This document shows, one piece after another, positions 1 to 17,456 of a DNA stretch of 64,000 bases (its first letter is position 1; each line of letters begins with the position of its first letter). The DNA is from Methylobacterium sp. (lineage in GTDB: Bacteria; Pseudomonadota; Alphaproteobacteria; Rhizobiales; Beijerinckiaceae). Under the pieces are notes generated by a model, which saw nothing but the letters and a program-made list of their open reading frames with translations, did no database searches and had not been told where the DNA came from. Position numbers and translations under genes: made by a program. The stretch lies in contig PERO01000008.1 of assembly GCA_002928875.1 (NCBI GenBank), positions 113,814-177,813 of the forward strand, written 5' to 3'.

Positions 1-1
1 C

Positions 2-1677
<1,676 letters not shown>

Positions 1678-1678
1678 C

Positions 1679-3260
1679 ATGCATCTCACCGTCTGGACCT
1701 ATGAGGGACCTCCCCATGTCGGCGCGATGCGGATCGCCACCGCGATGCGCGGCCTGCATTATGTGCTGCACGCCCCGCAGGGCGACACCTATGCCGATCT
1801 GCTCTTCACGATGATCGAGCGGCGCAACAAGCGCCCGCCCGTCACCTACACCACCTTCCAGGCCCGCGACCTTGGCGGCGACACGGCGGACCTCTTCCAG
1901 ACCGCTTGCGCCGAGGCCTATGAGCGCTTCAAGCCGCAGGCGATGATCGTCGGCGCGTCCTGCACCGGCGAACTCATCCAGGACGATCCGGCCGGGCTCG
2001 CCCGCGCGCTGGGCCTGCCGATCCCCGTGATCCCGCTGGAGCTTCCGAGCTACCAGAAGAAGGAGAACTGGGGCGCGGCGGAAACCTTCTACCAGCTCGT
2101 GCGGGCGCTCGCGGGCCCGCATGTGCCGCCGCCCGGTTCGATTCGCGCACCGCGCCGGCCGGGCGAGCCTGCGCGCTGCAACATTCTTGGCCCGGCCGCC
2201 GTCGGCTTCCGCCATCGCGACGATCTCCTGGCCGTGAGCCACATCCTCGAGCGGATGGGTGTCGAAATCCATGTCGTCGCGCCGTGGGATGCAACCCCGG
2301 CCGATCTCGCCCATCTCGGCGAGGCCGATTTCAACATCGTGCTCTACCCGGAAATCGCGGGGCAGGCCGCGCAATGGCTGAAGCGCTCGTTCAACCAGCC
2401 GATGGTCACCACCGTGCCGATCGGCGTGGGGGCGACGCGCGATTTCATGGTCGAGGTCGCGCGCTGTGCCGGCATTGATCCCGCGCCCTTCCTCGCGGAG
2501 GAGCCGGGGCGGTTGCCGTGGTATTCGCGCTCGGTCGATTCGACCTATCTCACGGGCAAGCGCGTCTTCATCTTCGGCGATGCGACGCATGCGCTCGCCG
2601 CCGCGCGGATCTGCAAGGAGGAACTCGGCTTCGATGTCGTGGGCCTTGGCACCTATTCCCGCGAATTCGCCCGCGATGTCCGGCAGATGGCGACACGCCT
2701 CGGGCTCGAAGCGCTGATCACTGACGATTATCTCGAGGTGGAAGCGAAAATCGCCGAATTGCAGCCTGAACTCGTGCTCGGCTCGCAGATGGAGCGGCAC
2801 ATCGCCAAGCGCCTGCGCATTCCCTGCGCGGTGATCTCCGCGCCCGTGCATGTCCAGGATTTCCCCGCCCGCTACGCCCCGCAGATGGGCTTCGACGGCG
2901 CGGATGTGATCTTCGACACCTGGGTGCATCCGCTGATGATGGGGCTCGAGGAGCATCTCCTCGGCATGTTCCGCGACGATTTCGAATTCCATGACGGCGC
3001 GGGTTCGAGCCATCTCGGGCATGGCTCGCATGCAACCTCCCGCGAGCGCGCGGCCGAACCGGTCGCAGCCGTTCCGCAGGCGGATGTCGCCGTGGCGGAT
3101 TTGCCCGCAGCCGAACTCCCTGCCGGCGAGCCGGTCTGGGCGGCCGAGGCGGAAAAGGAACTGAAGAAGATCCCGTTCTTCGTGCGGGGAAAAGCCCGCC
3201 GGAACACCGAGAATTTCGCGCGCGAACGCAGCCTTCGCACCATCACCGTGGAGACGCTCT

Positions 3261-3289
<29 letters not shown>
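1679..3289 (+). CDS. bchB: BchB, dark-operative protochlorophyllide reductase subunit B
   Basis: 536-residue partner of BchN. The start [15 protein letters not shown] is the usual BchB start, and Asp36 ([11 protein letters not shown]) falls exactly where the unusual aspartate ligand of the [4Fe-4S] cluster is known in this family. A linker of Ala/Val/Glu residues (about 445-480) precedes the small C-terminal domain ([19 protein letters not shown], then [11 protein letters not shown]) that occurs in all DPOR B subunits. The last 29 nt overlap the bchH start, suggesting translational coupling. Confidence 0.97.
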
Positions 3290-8594
<5,305 letters not shown>

Positions 8595-8598
<4 letters not shown>

Positions 8599-10019
8599 AC
8601 GTCCAGCGCCTCCTCATCGACAGACTGAAGCGGATCGACCCGCGTTTCCTGCCCTTCGCGGATGCGGCTTCGGCCGAATTGCCGCTGGGCCGGCTAATGC
8701 GGCTTGCGCTGTTTCAGGTCTCGGTGGCGATGGCGTCCGTGCTGCTCCTCGGCACGCTGAACCGGGTGATGATCGTCGAACTCGGCGTCTCCGCCTCGCT
8801 GGTGGCGCTGATGGTGGCCTTGCCCTTCCTCTTCGCCCCGTTCCGGGCGCTGGTGGGATTCCGCTCGGATACGCATCGCTCGGCCTTCGGCTGGCGGCGC
8901 GTGCCTTACGTCTGGGCGGGCACGATGCTGCAATTCGCGGGGCTCGCGATCATGCCCTTCGCGCTGCTGCTGCTCGGCACGGACCATGATGCACCGCCGG
9001 TCATCGGGCATATCGGCGCGGCGCTCGCCTTCCTGCTCACCGGCGCGGGGCTTCACACCACGCAGACCGCCGGGCTCGCGCTCGCGACCGATCTCGCGAG
9101 CACCGAGCAGCGCCCGCGCGTCGTGGCGCTGATGTATGTGGTGTTCCTGGTCAGCATGATCGTGAGCGGCTACCTCTTCTCGTTCGTGCTCGCAGAATTC
9201 AACCCGATGCGCCTCATCCAGGTGGTGCAGGGCGCGGCGGTCACGACTTTCTTCCTCAACGTGGTCGCCCTGTGGAAGCAGGAGGCGCGCCGCCGGCCCG
9301 AGCCGCGCGAGGCGAGCCCAAGCTTCGGCCAGGCCTGGAAACGCTTCGCCGAGAAGCCGCAGGCGCGCCGCTTCCTCGTGGCCGTGGGCCTCGGCACGGC
9401 GGCCTTCAACATGCAGGACATCATCCTCGAGCCCTATGGCGCCGAGGTGCTGGGCCTTTCCGTGAGCTCGACGACGATGCTCACGGCGATCCTTGCCGCC
9501 GGCTCGCTCGCGGCCTTCTCGCTGGCGGCCGGCCTGCTGGCGAAAGGCCTGCATCCCTGCCGGCTGGCGGCGCTGGGCGTGCTCGTCGGCGTGCTCGGCT
9601 TCTCGCTGGTGATCTTCTCCGGGGCGTTCGGCGCGCCGCTGCTCTTCCGGGCGGGCGTCATCGCCATCGGCTTCGGGGCGGGGTTTTTCTCCGTCAGCAC
9701 GCTGATCGCGGCGATGAACCTCGATTCCGGCGAGCAGATCGGTCTCGCACTCGGCGCCTGGGGCGCGGTGCAGACGACGTCAGCCGGTATCGCCATCGGC
9801 CTCGGCGGCGTGCTGCGGGACAGCCTCGCCGCCCTGGGCGCCACGGGTCAGCTCGGCAAGGCGTTTCTCGCCTCATCCAGCGCCTATGGCGTGATCTACC
9901 ATCTCGAAATCCTGCTTCTCTTCCTCACCCTCGTCGCGCTTGGTCCGCTGGTCCGGGCGTGGCGGCGGGACGAGAGTATCGCGCCGGCCCGCATCCAGCT
10001 CGCCGAATTCCCCAACTGA
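8595..10019 (+). CDS. lhaA: LhaA/PucC-family light-harvesting complex assembly transporter
   Basis: 474-residue polytopic membrane protein (about 12 hydrophobic segments) of the major-facilitator-like BCD/PucC family, needed for assembly of light-harvesting complex 1. Family marks include the RALVGFRSDTHRSAFGWRRVPYVW stretch after the second or third segment (residues about 82-107) and FNMQDIILEPYGAEVLG near residue 275. It starts on the bchM stop (ATGA), immediately before puhA, the standard lhaA place in purple bacteria. LhaA rather than PucC is inferred from this position. Confidence 0.93.
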
Positions 10020-10029
10020 TTGACAATCC

Positions 10030-10035
10030 AGGAGG
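10030..10035 (+). promoter_or_regulatory. Strong Shine-Dalgarno of puhA
   Basis: Perfect AGGAGG placed 8 nt before the puhA ATG. Most neighbouring starts in this operon rely on stop/start overlap instead, so this site both fixes the puhA start and suggests independent, high translation. Confidence 0.75.
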
Positions 10036-10043
10036 ATCTTCTC

Positions 10044-10820
10044 ATGGAACCCGCCTCTCTGCATACCACCTTCGATCTCGCGCAGATCGCGCTCTACCTG
10101 TTCTGGATCTTCTTTGCCGGGCTGATCTACTACCTCCAGCGCGAGGCGCAGCGGGAGGGCTACCCGGTCGAGGTCGACGGCCCGACGACCGGGCAGTTCC
10201 GTGCGCAGAGCCTGCTCTTCTATCCGCCGCCGAAAACCTTCCACCTGCCGGACGGCACGATGCGGCAGGCCCCGGATGGCATGGCCGACATGCGCCCGAT
10301 CGCCGGCGCACCGACCTCGCGCCTGCCCGGCGCGCCGATCGAGCCGACCAACCCCATGCCGCTCGCCGACGGGATCGGCCCCGGTGCCTGGGCCGAACGC
10401 GCGGACAAGCCGGATCTGACCACGGCGCTGACCCCGCGCATCGTGCCGATGCGGGTCGCGACGACCTATGCCACCGCCTCGCGCGATCCTGATCCGCGCG
10501 GCTTCCCGGTCGTCGGCTGCGATGGTGCGACGGGCGGCACGGTGGTCGATATCTGGGTCGACCGCTCCGAGCATCTCGCGCGCTATCTCGAGGTCGAGAC
10601 GATGGGCAAGCGCCGCGTGCTGCTGCCGATCAACTTCTCGGTGCTGAAGAGCTTTCCGAACCGGGTGCAGGTCGATGCGATCACCGGCGGACAATTCGAG
10701 GGCGTTCCAGCCACCGCGAAACCGGACAGCGTGACGCTGCGCGAGGAAGACCGCATCTGCGGCTATTACGGCGCCGGCACGCTCTACGCCACGCCAGACC
10801 GTGCGGAGCCGCTGCTGTGA
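10044..10820 (+). CDS. puhA: PuhA, photosynthetic reaction centre H subunit
   Basis: 258-residue H subunit of the type II reaction centre. One N-terminal transmembrane helix (about residues 12-32, DLAQIALYLFWIFFAGLIYYL) is followed by the large cytoplasmic domain that caps the reaction centre. The ATG at 10044 was chosen because a consensus AGGAGG lies 8 nt upstream (10030-10035); an in-frame TTG at 10020 would add eight residues but has no ribosome site. The strong SD fits a structural subunit made in larger amounts than its neighbours. Confidence 0.97.
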   Translation: MEPASLHTTFDLAQIALYLFWIFFAGLIYYLQREAQREGYPVEVDGPTTGQFRAQSLLFYPPPKTFHLPDGTMRQAPDGMADMRPIAGAPTSRLPGAPIEPTNPMPLADGIGPGAWAERADKPDLTTALTPRIVPMRVATTYATASRDPDPRGFPVVGCDGATGGTVVDIWVDRSEHLARYLEVETMGKRRVLLPINFSVLKSFPNRVQVDAITGGQFEGVPATAKPDSVTLREEDRICGYYGAGTLYATPDRAEPLL

Positions 10821-11497
10821 GCCACGACGATTTCGCCTTCGAACCCGTTCCCGGCCTGCCGGCCAACCTGCCGGATGGCGAGAGGCTGCTCTGGCAGGGT
10901 GCACCCGCGTGGTGGCCCCTCGCCTGGCGGGTCTTCCACCTCCGGGAAGTGACGGCCTATTTCCTGCTGCTGATGGGCTGGACGGCGTTTTCGACCGCCT
11001 GGACCCACGGCACGGCGAAAGCGGTACTGGCCGGCCTGGTGCCGGTCACGATCGCCGCCTGCCTGGCCTTCGGGCTGATCGCGCTGATCGCGCGGTTCAG
11101 CGCGAGGACGAGCGTCTATTCCATCACCAGCGAACGCGTGGTGATGCGGATCGGCATCGCGCTGCCCATCACCTTCAACCTGCCCTTCGCCATCATCGAG
11201 ACGGCGGCTGTGAAGCAGAATCCCGACGGTTCCGGCGACATCTCGCTGGCGCTCTCGGCCGATAATCGACTGGCGTTCCTGGTGCTCTGGCCGCATGCCC
11301 GGCCCTGGCACGTGCGCCGGTCGCAGCCCAGCTTCCGTGCCCTGGGGAATGTCACGGAGGTTGCCCGCATCCTGGCCCGCGCGCTCGCAGCCCGGGCACC
11401 GGCCCATGCGGTGATCACCGAACTCGCGCCGAAGCCCGGTCCACACGAACAACCGGCCGGGCCCGTCTTGCCCGGCGCGGCGACGCCCGCCCACTGA
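10817..11497 (+). CDS. puhB: PuhB, photosynthetic complex assembly protein with PH-like domain
   Basis: 226-residue membrane protein required for reaction centre / LH1 assembly. It has an N-terminal region with LLWQGAPAWWPLAWRVFHLR, two transmembrane segments at about residues 46-95, then a bacterial PH-like domain (TSVYSITSERVVMRIGIAL) that is the PuhB signature. The GTG start overlaps the puhA stop (GTGA). The proline/alanine-rich C-terminal tail of about 25 residues looks disordered. Confidence 0.93.
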   Translation: MSHDDFAFEPVPGLPANLPDGERLLWQGAPAWWPLAWRVFHLREVTAYFLLLMGWTAFSTAWTHGTAKAVLAGLVPVTIAACLAFGLIALIARFSARTSVYSITSERVVMRIGIALPITFNLPFAIIETAAVKQNPDGSGDISLALSADNRLAFLVLWPHARPWHVRRSQPSFRALGNVTEVARILARALAARAPAHAVITELAPKPGPHEQPAGPVLPGAATPAH

Positions 11498-11516
11498 TCA
11501 GCTTTCGGGGGAAAGC

Positions 11517-12008
11517 ATGAGCAAAAGAAGCGAAGTCTCGATCTTTCCGCGCTGGTTCCTGCTGGGCGCCGCCGGCCTGATGATTTCGACGATCCTCTTC
11601 GCCTTCATCGCGCGGCAGACCGATGCCGGTGCGATGCGACTCACCCGGGCGCCGGACACGGTGCAACTCGCCATCCGCTTCGACGAACAGGCCGACGGCT
11701 CCGTGCTGGTACGCCGGGCCGCGGATGACACGGTGCTCGAGACCCTGCCCCGCGACGGTTCCACCTTCCTGCGCGGCGTGTTGCGCAGCCTCCACCGCGA
11801 ACGCGCGATGAAGCGCGTGGCGCGGGATGCTCCTTTCATCCTGGCGCGGCGGCCCGAGTCCCGCCACGCCATCATCGACCCCGTCACCGGTTCGCGCATC
11901 GAACTCGACGGGTTCGGCCCCAGTCACTCCGCCGCGATGGCACGGCTGATGGACAAGGGGCTTGCGACGGCCCGCTCGGCGATACCCGCCGCGCAGGCAA
12001 ACAACTGA
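11517..12008 (+). CDS. puhC: PuhC, photosynthetic complex assembly protein
   Basis: 163-residue protein with one N-terminal transmembrane segment (about 10-32) and a periplasmic domain (SVLVRRAADDTVLETLPRDG and FLRGVLRSLHRERAMKRV) typical of PuhC, which helps organise LH1 around the reaction centre. It lies 19 nt after puhB with a GGGGGAAAG-type ribosome site in the gap, and 20 nt before the next small gene. Identification is by motif and by puhA-puhB-puhC order. Confidence 0.9.
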   Translation: MSKRSEVSIFPRWFLLGAAGLMISTILFAFIARQTDAGAMRLTRAPDTVQLAIRFDEQADGSVLVRRAADDTVLETLPRDGSTFLRGVLRSLHRERAMKRVARDAPFILARRPESRHAIIDPVTGSRIELDGFGPSHSAAMARLMDKGLATARSAIPAAQANN

Positions 12009-12028
12009 CAACAGAGGGGGAATTGACC

Positions 12029-12373
12029 ATGCAGAACCATGTCGATCCCGGCCCAGCTGCGGCCGGTCCACCGATGGGAGCCTTGCCGGAAGGCCGGCGC
12101 TTCGAGGTGGGGTGCACGATCTTCGTGTCGCATACCTTCGAAAGCCTCCACGCCCATGTGGAACTCGACGGCAATATCCCGATCTACCCCGGCGATGAGG
12201 TGATCGTGCAGGGCGCGCCGGTGCGCGTGCCCTATGGCGAGACCGCCGAGATCCGCCGCAAGGCGACCGTCATGCGCGCAAGCCCGCTCGAGCGGCTCTG
12301 GACGCGCGCCACCGGCCGCCTCGAAGTGATGGAACTTCTCGAATTCAGCTTCTCGGAAAGGACACGGCTATGA
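12029..12373 (+). CDS. Small conserved protein of the photosynthesis cluster, function unknown
   Basis: 114-residue soluble protein between puhC and acsF. ATG 12029 follows an AGAGGGGGAA ribosome site; a TTG two codons earlier is less likely. It has no membrane segment. Visible features are a probable beta-rich core ([21 protein letters not shown], then [22 protein letters not shown]) and an amphipathic C-terminal helix ([27 protein letters not shown]). Small genes recur at this place in other purple bacterial clusters, but I know no assigned activity. It overlaps acsF by 4 nt, so it is probably co-translated with the cyclase and may act with it. Confidence 0.75.
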   Translation: MQNHVDPGPAAAGPPMGALPEGRRFEVGCTIFVSHTFESLHAHVELDGNIPIYPGDEVIVQGAPVRVPYGETAEIRRKATVMRASPLERLWTRATGRLEVMELLEFSFSERTRL

Positions 12374-13452
12374 GCGCGACCACGATGGATGTGCGCGGCG
12401 CGGCCGCGATCGACACGACGGAAGCCACCCGCATCGCCCAATCCGATACGGTGCTGACTCCCCGCTTCTACACCACCGATTTCGACGAACTCGACAAGGT
12501 CGACGTCACGCCGGTGCGCGCCGAGTGGGATGCCCTGCTGGCGGAGATGAAAAGCGACCCGAACAAGGGCCATTTCACGCGCAACGAGGAGTGGAACTCG
12601 GATATGTCCCACCTCACCGGTCAGCTCCGCAAGGAGATGATCGACTTCCTGATCTCCTCCTGCACGGCGGAGTTCTCCGGCTGCGTGCTCTACGCCGAAA
12701 TGAAGAAGCGCGGGACGAACAAGGATATCTGCGAGCTCTTCAAATACATGAGCCGCGACGAGGCCCGCCATGCCGGCTTCATCAACGATGCGCTGAAGGA
12801 TTTCGGCATCGGCGTGGATCTCGGATTCCTGACGAAGTCGAAGAAATACACCTATTTCAAGCCGAAATACATCTATTACGCGACCTATCTCTCCGAGAAG
12901 ATCGGCTATGCACGCTACATCACCATCTTCCGGCATCTGGAACGGAACCCGGAAAAGCGCATCCACCCGATCTTCAAGTGGTTCGAGGAATGGTGCAACG
13001 ACGAGTTCCGCCATGGCGAGGCCTTCTCGCTGCTGATGCGCGCGAACCCGCATCTCCTGAAGGGCGGCAACAAGTACTGGATCCGCTTCTTCCTGCTCGC
13101 GGTGTTCTCGACCATGTATGTGCGCGACCATGCGCGCCCCGCCTTCCACGAGGCGCTCGGCATCGACCCGAAGGAATACGGTCTGCGCGTGTTCCGGGTG
13201 ACGAGCGAGATCTCGCGGCAGGTCTTCCCGGTCGAACTGGACATCGACCATCCCGCCTTCAAGGCCGGCCTCGAGAAGCTGCTGGTGCTGAACCAGCGCA
13301 TCGCCGATGCCGATGAGCAGGGCGGCATCACCGGCAAGCTGAAGCGCTATGCGGCCATGGCCGGTGTCGCGACCACGCTCGCCCGGATGTATTTCCTGCC
13401 GGTCAAGTCGAACGAGATCCCCGCCACCAGCCGGCTCTATCCGAGCTATTGA
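12370..13452 (+). CDS. acsF: AcsF, aerobic Mg-protoporphyrin IX monomethyl ester (oxidative) cyclase
   Basis: 360-residue di-iron oxygenase that forms the isocyclic ring E using O2. The di-iron ligands are in the expected helices: E in [14 protein letters not shown], the first ExxH-type motif [12 protein letters not shown] (about residue 130), and the second [13 protein letters not shown] (about residue 210). Presence of acsF means the pathway works aerobically. Start ATGA-overlaps the small upstream gene; puhE follows after 11 nt. Confidence 0.97.
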   Translation: MSATTMDVRGAAAIDTTEATRIAQSDTVLTPRFYTTDFDELDKVDVTPVRAEWDALLAEMKSDPNKGHFTRNEEWNSDMSHLTGQLRKEMIDFLISSCTAEFSGCVLYAEMKKRGTNKDICELFKYMSRDEARHAGFINDALKDFGIGVDLGFLTKSKKYTYFKPKYIYYATYLSEKIGYARYITIFRHLERNPEKRIHPIFKWFEEWCNDEFRHGEAFSLLMRANPHLLKGGNKYWIRFFLLAVFSTMYVRDHARPAFHEALGIDPKEYGLRVFRVTSEISRQVFPVELDIDHPAFKAGLEKLLVLNQRIADADEQGGITGKLKRYAAMAGVATTLARMYFLPVKSNEIPATSRLYPSY

Positions 13453-13463
13453 GGGGAAGCGAC

Positions 13464-14327
13464 GTGGAGCTTCTGGTCCCGGTCCTGCTCACGATCTTCG
13501 TCTGGTGGTTCGCCACGGGGGCGGTGCTGTATCTCAACGGCCTGCCCGCGTGCACCTTCCGCTGGAGCAACGGGATCACCGGGCTGATCGGGTTGTGCGG
13601 ACTTTTCGCCCTGCATCTCACCCGCGAGGACAACACGCCGACAGGGGCCTATACGGCCTTTTTCGGCGCGCTCGCGGTCTGGGCCTGGAACGAGATGAGC
13701 TTCCTGCTCGGCCACATCACCGGTTCCACCCGCGAGGAATGCCCGCATGATGCGCGGGGCCTCCGCCGATTCATCCTCGCGGTCCAGAGCATCATCTACC
13801 ACGAGCTGGTGATCCTCGCTTCCGCGGTGGCGATCGCGATCGTCACCTGGGGCGCGACGAACCGCTTCGGGCTCTACACGTTCCTCGTTTTCTGGGTGAT
13901 GCGGCTCTCGACCAAGTTCAACATCTTCCTCGGCGTGCCGAATATCACCGTGCAGTTCCTGCCCAAGCACCTGGCCTATCTCGCGACCTATTTCGCGCAT
14001 CGGCCGATGAACCTGCTCTTCCCGTTCTCGGTCACGCTCTCGACGCTCGCGGCCGCCCGGCTCACCCATCTCGCCATCAAGGCACCCGACGGGGGTTTTG
14101 AAAGCGTCGGGTTCGCGATGGTCGCCACCCTGCTGGTGCTCGGCGTGCTCGAGCACTGGTTTCTCGTCATCCCGCTGCCTTTCGGGGAACTCTGGTCCTG
14201 GGGGATGGGTGCGCGCGAAGGCCGCGTGCAGCCTCAGCATCACAAGCCCGACAAGATTGCGATTGCCTTGCCTTCCGCCATCGTCACCCCGCCTGTGGGG
14301 CCGCCGATCAAGACCAGCCGGACGTGA
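13464..14327 (+). CDS. puhE: PuhE, photosynthetic complex assembly protein 2
   Basis: 287-residue polytopic inner-membrane protein (about six to seven hydrophobic segments) matching the PuhE family found after puhC/acsF in purple bacteria, with conserved stretches [20 protein letters not shown] and [15 protein letters not shown]. The GTG at 13464 is preceded by GAGGGGAAG at proper distance; an in-frame TTG at 13449 lies in the acsF stop and is less likely. Role in reaction centre or pigment assembly is known only genetically. Confidence 0.9.
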   Translation: MELLVPVLLTIFVWWFATGAVLYLNGLPACTFRWSNGITGLIGLCGLFALHLTREDNTPTGAYTAFFGALAVWAWNEMSFLLGHITGSTREECPHDARGLRRFILAVQSIIYHELVILASAVAIAIVTWGATNRFGLYTFLVFWVMRLSTKFNIFLGVPNITVQFLPKHLAYLATYFAHRPMNLLFPFSVTLSTLAAARLTHLAIKAPDGGFESVGFAMVATLLVLGVLEHWFLVIPLPFGELWSWGMGAREGRVQPQHHKPDKIAIALPSAIVTPPVGPPIKTSRT

Positions 14328-14365
14328 AAGCCCGGCCCAACAGTATTGCTTTGGAGGACACGACC

Positions 14366-15577
14366 ATGAATTTCGAGCATTTCTTCCGTCAGGAACTGTC
14401 CTCGCTGAAGAAGGAGGGGCGTTACCGGGTCTTCGCGGATCTCGAACGGCAGGCGGGGCGCTTTCCGAAGGCCACGTTCCATGGCCCGCAGGGCCCACGC
14501 GAGGTCACGGTCTGGTGCTCGAACGATTATCTCGGCATGGGCCAGCACCCGGATGTGGTCGCCGCGATGCATGACGCGCTCGGCCGATGCGGTGCCGGTG
14601 CCGGCGGCACCCGCAACATCGCGGGAACCAATCACTATCACGTGATGCTGGAGCGCGAACTGGCAGATCTCCACGGCAAGGAAGCGGCCCTGCTCTTCAA
14701 TTCCGGCTACATGTCGAACTGGGCCGCCATCGGCACGATCGCTGCGAAGATCCCGGGCTGCGTCATCCTCTCGGATGCGCTGAACCACGCCTCGATGATC
14801 GAGGGCATGCGTCACAGCCGCGCGGAGAAGGTCGTCTTCGCCCATAACGATCCCGACGACCTGCGCCGCCAGCTCGCGCGGCTCGATCGCAAGGCGCCGA
14901 AATTCGTGCTGTTCGAGAGCGTCTATTCGATGGATGGCGACATCGCACCGGTCTCGGCGATGCTCGATGCCGCGGAGGAATTCGGCGCCTTCACCTATAT
15001 CGACGAGGTGCATTCCACGGGGCTTTATGGGCCACGCGGGGCCGGAATCGCGGCGCGGGACGGGCAATCGCACCGCCTCGACGTGATCGAGGGCACGCTG
15101 GGCAAGGCTTTCGGCGTGCTCGGCGGCTATATCGCCGGCACGGCGGCAATGTGCGATTTCGTGCGCAGTTTCGCCTCGGGCTTCATCTTTTCCACCGCCC
15201 TGCCCCCGGTGATCGCGGCCGGCGCGCTGGCGAGCATCCGGCATCTCAAGGCCAGCGATGTCGAGCGCCAGCAGCACCAGAGCCGCGTGCGCGAGGTGCG
15301 CGCGGCACTCGATGCAGCCGGTATTCCGCATATGATGAACCCCAGCCACATCGTGCCGGTGATGGTGGGCGATGCCGCCCTGTGCAAGCGCCTCAGCGAC
15401 GACCTCATCGCCGAGTTCGATATCTACGTGCAGCCGATCAACTATCCCACCGTGCCACGTGGAACGGAACGGTTGCGCATCACGCCGACGCCGTTGCACT
15501 CTGCGGAAGATATCGCTAGACTGGCCGAAGCGCTTTCGTCCATCTGGTCGACGATCGGTCTCAAGCGCGCCGCCTGA
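14366..15577 (+). CDS. hemA: 5-aminolevulinate synthase
   Basis: 403-residue PLP enzyme that condenses glycine and succinyl-CoA to 5-aminolevulinate, the first step of tetrapyrrole synthesis (Shemin pathway of alphaproteobacteria). The Schiff-base lysine is Lys247 in [13 protein letters not shown]; the [11 protein letters not shown] and [13 protein letters not shown] motifs are intact. ATG 14366 has a TTGGAGGA ribosome site; an upstream in-frame GTG at 14324 is not needed. Being the last gene of the cluster, it would tie precursor supply to bacteriochlorophyll synthesis. A second hemA elsewhere is possible. Confidence 0.95.
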   Translation: MNFEHFFRQELSSLKKEGRYRVFADLERQAGRFPKATFHGPQGPREVTVWCSNDYLGMGQHPDVVAAMHDALGRCGAGAGGTRNIAGTNHYHVMLERELADLHGKEAALLFNSGYMSNWAAIGTIAAKIPGCVILSDALNHASMIEGMRHSRAEKVVFAHNDPDDLRRQLARLDRKAPKFVLFESVYSMDGDIAPVSAMLDAAEEFGAFTYIDEVHSTGLYGPRGAGIAARDGQSHRLDVIEGTLGKAFGVLGGYIAGTAAMCDFVRSFASGFIFSTALPPVIAAGALASIRHLKASDVERQQHQSRVREVRAALDAAGIPHMMNPSHIVPVMVGDAALCKRLSDDLIAEFDIYVQPINYPTVPRGTERLRITPTPLHSAEDIARLAEALSSIWSTIGLKRAA

Positions 15578-15602
15578 ACGGGCGGTGAGGAAGCCGGGTT
15601 CA

Positions 15603-15624
15603 GCCTCTGTTCAGAGGCTTTGCC
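15603..15624 (+). terminator. Possible weak terminator after hemA
   Basis: GCCTCT-GTTC-AGAGGC hairpin (15603-15618) followed by TTTG, 25 nt after the hemA stop and upstream of the cytochrome gene. The short stem and short T-run make it a weak candidate. Confidence 0.35.
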
Positions 15625-15697
15625 CACTCATCCAAGCGGGTCGCCTATGCGTAGCGATGTCGCGAGCCCCAAACAGCCAATGTCTCGAGGAAATGCC

Positions 15698-16081
15698 ATG
15701 AGAATTGCTTTCTTTTCCCTTCTCGCCGCCGCCCTGTTGCCGGCCGCCGCGCAAGCGCAGGATGCTGCAGCCGGCGAGCGCACCTTTGCGCAATGCCGCA
15801 CCTGCCACCAGATCGGCGAGACGGCCAAGAACGGCGTTGGCCCCCAGCTCAACGGCCTGTTCGGCCGCAAGGCTGGCTCTATTGAGGGCTACAACTATTC
15901 GAACGCCTACAAAGCGCTCGACAAGGTCTGGAGCGAGGAGAATTTCACGGTCTACATCAAGGATCCGCGCGGCGTGACGCCCGGCACCAAGATGGTCTAT
16001 CCCGGACTGAAGGACGAGACCGCGATCAAGAACCTCATCGCGTTCCTCAAGCAGTACGACGCGACCGGCAAGAAGCAGTAA
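15698..16081 (+). CDS. Small soluble cytochrome c (cytochrome c2 type)
   Basis: 127-residue precursor with a Sec signal peptide (cleavage near AQA-QDAAAG, about residue 20). The mature class I cytochrome has CRTCH as the covalent haem motif (heme iron His) and Met in GTKMVYPG as probable second axial ligand. Its place behind the photosynthesis cluster suggests it carries electrons from the bc1 complex to the reaction centre and/or oxidases. ATG 15698 is preceded by CGAGGA; an in-frame ATG at 15680 would add six residues. cycA would be the likely name but I leave it open. Confidence 0.88.
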   Translation: MRIAFFSLLAAALLPAAAQAQDAAAGERTFAQCRTCHQIGETAKNGVGPQLNGLFGRKAGSIEGYNYSNAYKALDKVWSEENFTVYIKDPRGVTPGTKMVYPGLKDETAIKNLIAFLKQYDATGKKQ

Positions 16082-16106
16082 CCGGCGCGTTCCGGCCCGA
16101 ATCTGC

Positions 16107-16134
16107 GCCGTCCGGCCCTGCCGGACGGCTTTTT
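16107..16134 (+). terminator. Rho-independent terminator after cytochrome c gene
   Basis: Perfect 9-bp stem GCCGTCCGG / CCGGACGGC (16107-16115 and 16121-16129) with a 5-nt loop, followed by TTTTT, 25 nt after the stop codon. Confidence 0.9.
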
Positions 16135-16286
16135 CGTTTCTGCACGGCAAGGATCGTCCCCGGCTGTCGATCGAATGGCCCATCGGACCGGATTTCGCCG
16201 CATCGATGTGATCGACCGGTGACCACGGCCGCGTAAAGTGCTTAAAGGGTGGCCTCAGGTTCCGCTTCTGCATCCCCGGAGTTCCC

Positions 16287-17453
16287 ATGTCGATTGATCC
16301 GCGCATCCTGGCCCTGCAAGAGGAAGTTGCCGGCTGGCGCCGCGATTTCCACGCCCATCCGGAAGTGCTCTACGACGTGCATCGCACGGCGGGAATCGTG
16401 GCGGCGAAGCTCAGGGAATTCGGCTGCGACGAGGTGGTCGAGGGCATCGGCAAGACCGGAGTCGTCGGCATCATCCACGGGCGCAACGGCGCAGGCGGCC
16501 GCGTCGTGGGCTTGCGGGCCGACATGGATGCGCTTCCGATCGAGGAAGAAACCAACCTGCCCTATCGCTCGACCCAATCCGGCAAGATGCATGCCTGTGG
16601 GCATGACGGCCACACCGCCATGCTGCTCGGGGCCGCCAAGCACCTCGCCGAAACGCGGGACTTCGCCGGCACCGTCGCAGTGATCTTCCAGCCGGCGGAG
16701 GAAGGCGGCGCGGGCGGCAAGGCGATGGTCGATGACGGGATGATGGACCGCTGGAACATCCAGGAGGTCTACGGCATGCACAACATGCCGGGCATGCCGA
16801 CGGGCCAGATCGCGGTGCGGCCGGGCCCCATCATGGCAGCCGCCGACCAGTTCGTGATCCAGATCGAGGGCCGGGGCGCGCATGCCGCCGCGCCGCATCT
16901 CGGCGTCGATCCCATCGTCGTGGGCTCGCATATCGTGGCGGCGCTGCAATCCATCGCCTCGCGCAATGCCGATCCGCTGAAATCCGTCGTCGTCTCCACG
17001 ACGATGTTCCATGCCGGCACGGCCTTCAACATCATCCCGCAGCGCGCCGAACTCACGGGCACCGTGCGCACGCTGGAGGCCGGCATGCGCGATCTCGCCG
17101 AAAAGCGCCTGATCGAGATCGCCACCGGCACGGCGAAGATCTTCGGCGCCGTCGCCACCGTGAAGTATGATCGCGGCTACCCCGCGACGATCAACCACCC
17201 GAAGGAGACGGCCGAGGCGGTTGCGGTCGCGACCCGCCTGTTCGGCGCGGCGAATGTCGATGCCAACGTGGCTCCGATGATGGGCGGCGAGGATTTCTCC
17301 TTCATGCTCGAGGCGCGCCCCGGCGCCTATGTCTTCATCGGCAATGGCGAGACGGCGGGGCTTCACCACCCGGCCTATGATTTCAACGACGCCGCCCTGC
17401 CGCACGGCATCCAGTTCTGGGCCGAGATCGCGCGGGCGCGCACGGCCGCCTGA
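16287..17453 (+). CDS. M20D-family metal-dependent amidohydrolase (hippurate/N-acyl-amino acid hydrolase type)
   Basis: 388-residue cytosolic carboxypeptidase-like hydrolase. Metal-binding and catalytic motifs of the M20D family are in order: HAHPEVLYD (about 22), GLRADMDALPIEEE (about 75), MHACGHDGHTAML (about 100), FQPAEEGGAGG (about 135), a dimerisation domain (GRGAHAAAPHLGVDP, about 195) and MMGGEDFSFM (about 332). The family cleaves N-acyl amino acids, hippurate or amino-acid conjugates. It stands next to a peptide-type ABC importer, which may supply its substrate; this link is inference. Confidence 0.88.
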   Translation: MSIDPRILALQEEVAGWRRDFHAHPEVLYDVHRTAGIVAAKLREFGCDEVVEGIGKTGVVGIIHGRNGAGGRVVGLRADMDALPIEEETNLPYRSTQSGKMHACGHDGHTAMLLGAAKHLAETRDFAGTVAVIFQPAEEGGAGGKAMVDDGMMDRWNIQEVYGMHNMPGMPTGQIAVRPGPIMAAADQFVIQIEGRGAHAAAPHLGVDPIVVGSHIVAALQSIASRNADPLKSVVVSTTMFHAGTAFNIIPQRAELTGTVRTLEAGMRDLAEKRLIEIATGTAKIFGAVATVKYDRGYPATINHPKETAEAVAVATRLFGAANVDANVAPMMGGEDFSFMLEARPGAYVFIGNGETAGLHHPAYDFNDAALPHGIQFWAEIARARTAA

Positions 17454-17456
17454 CGA

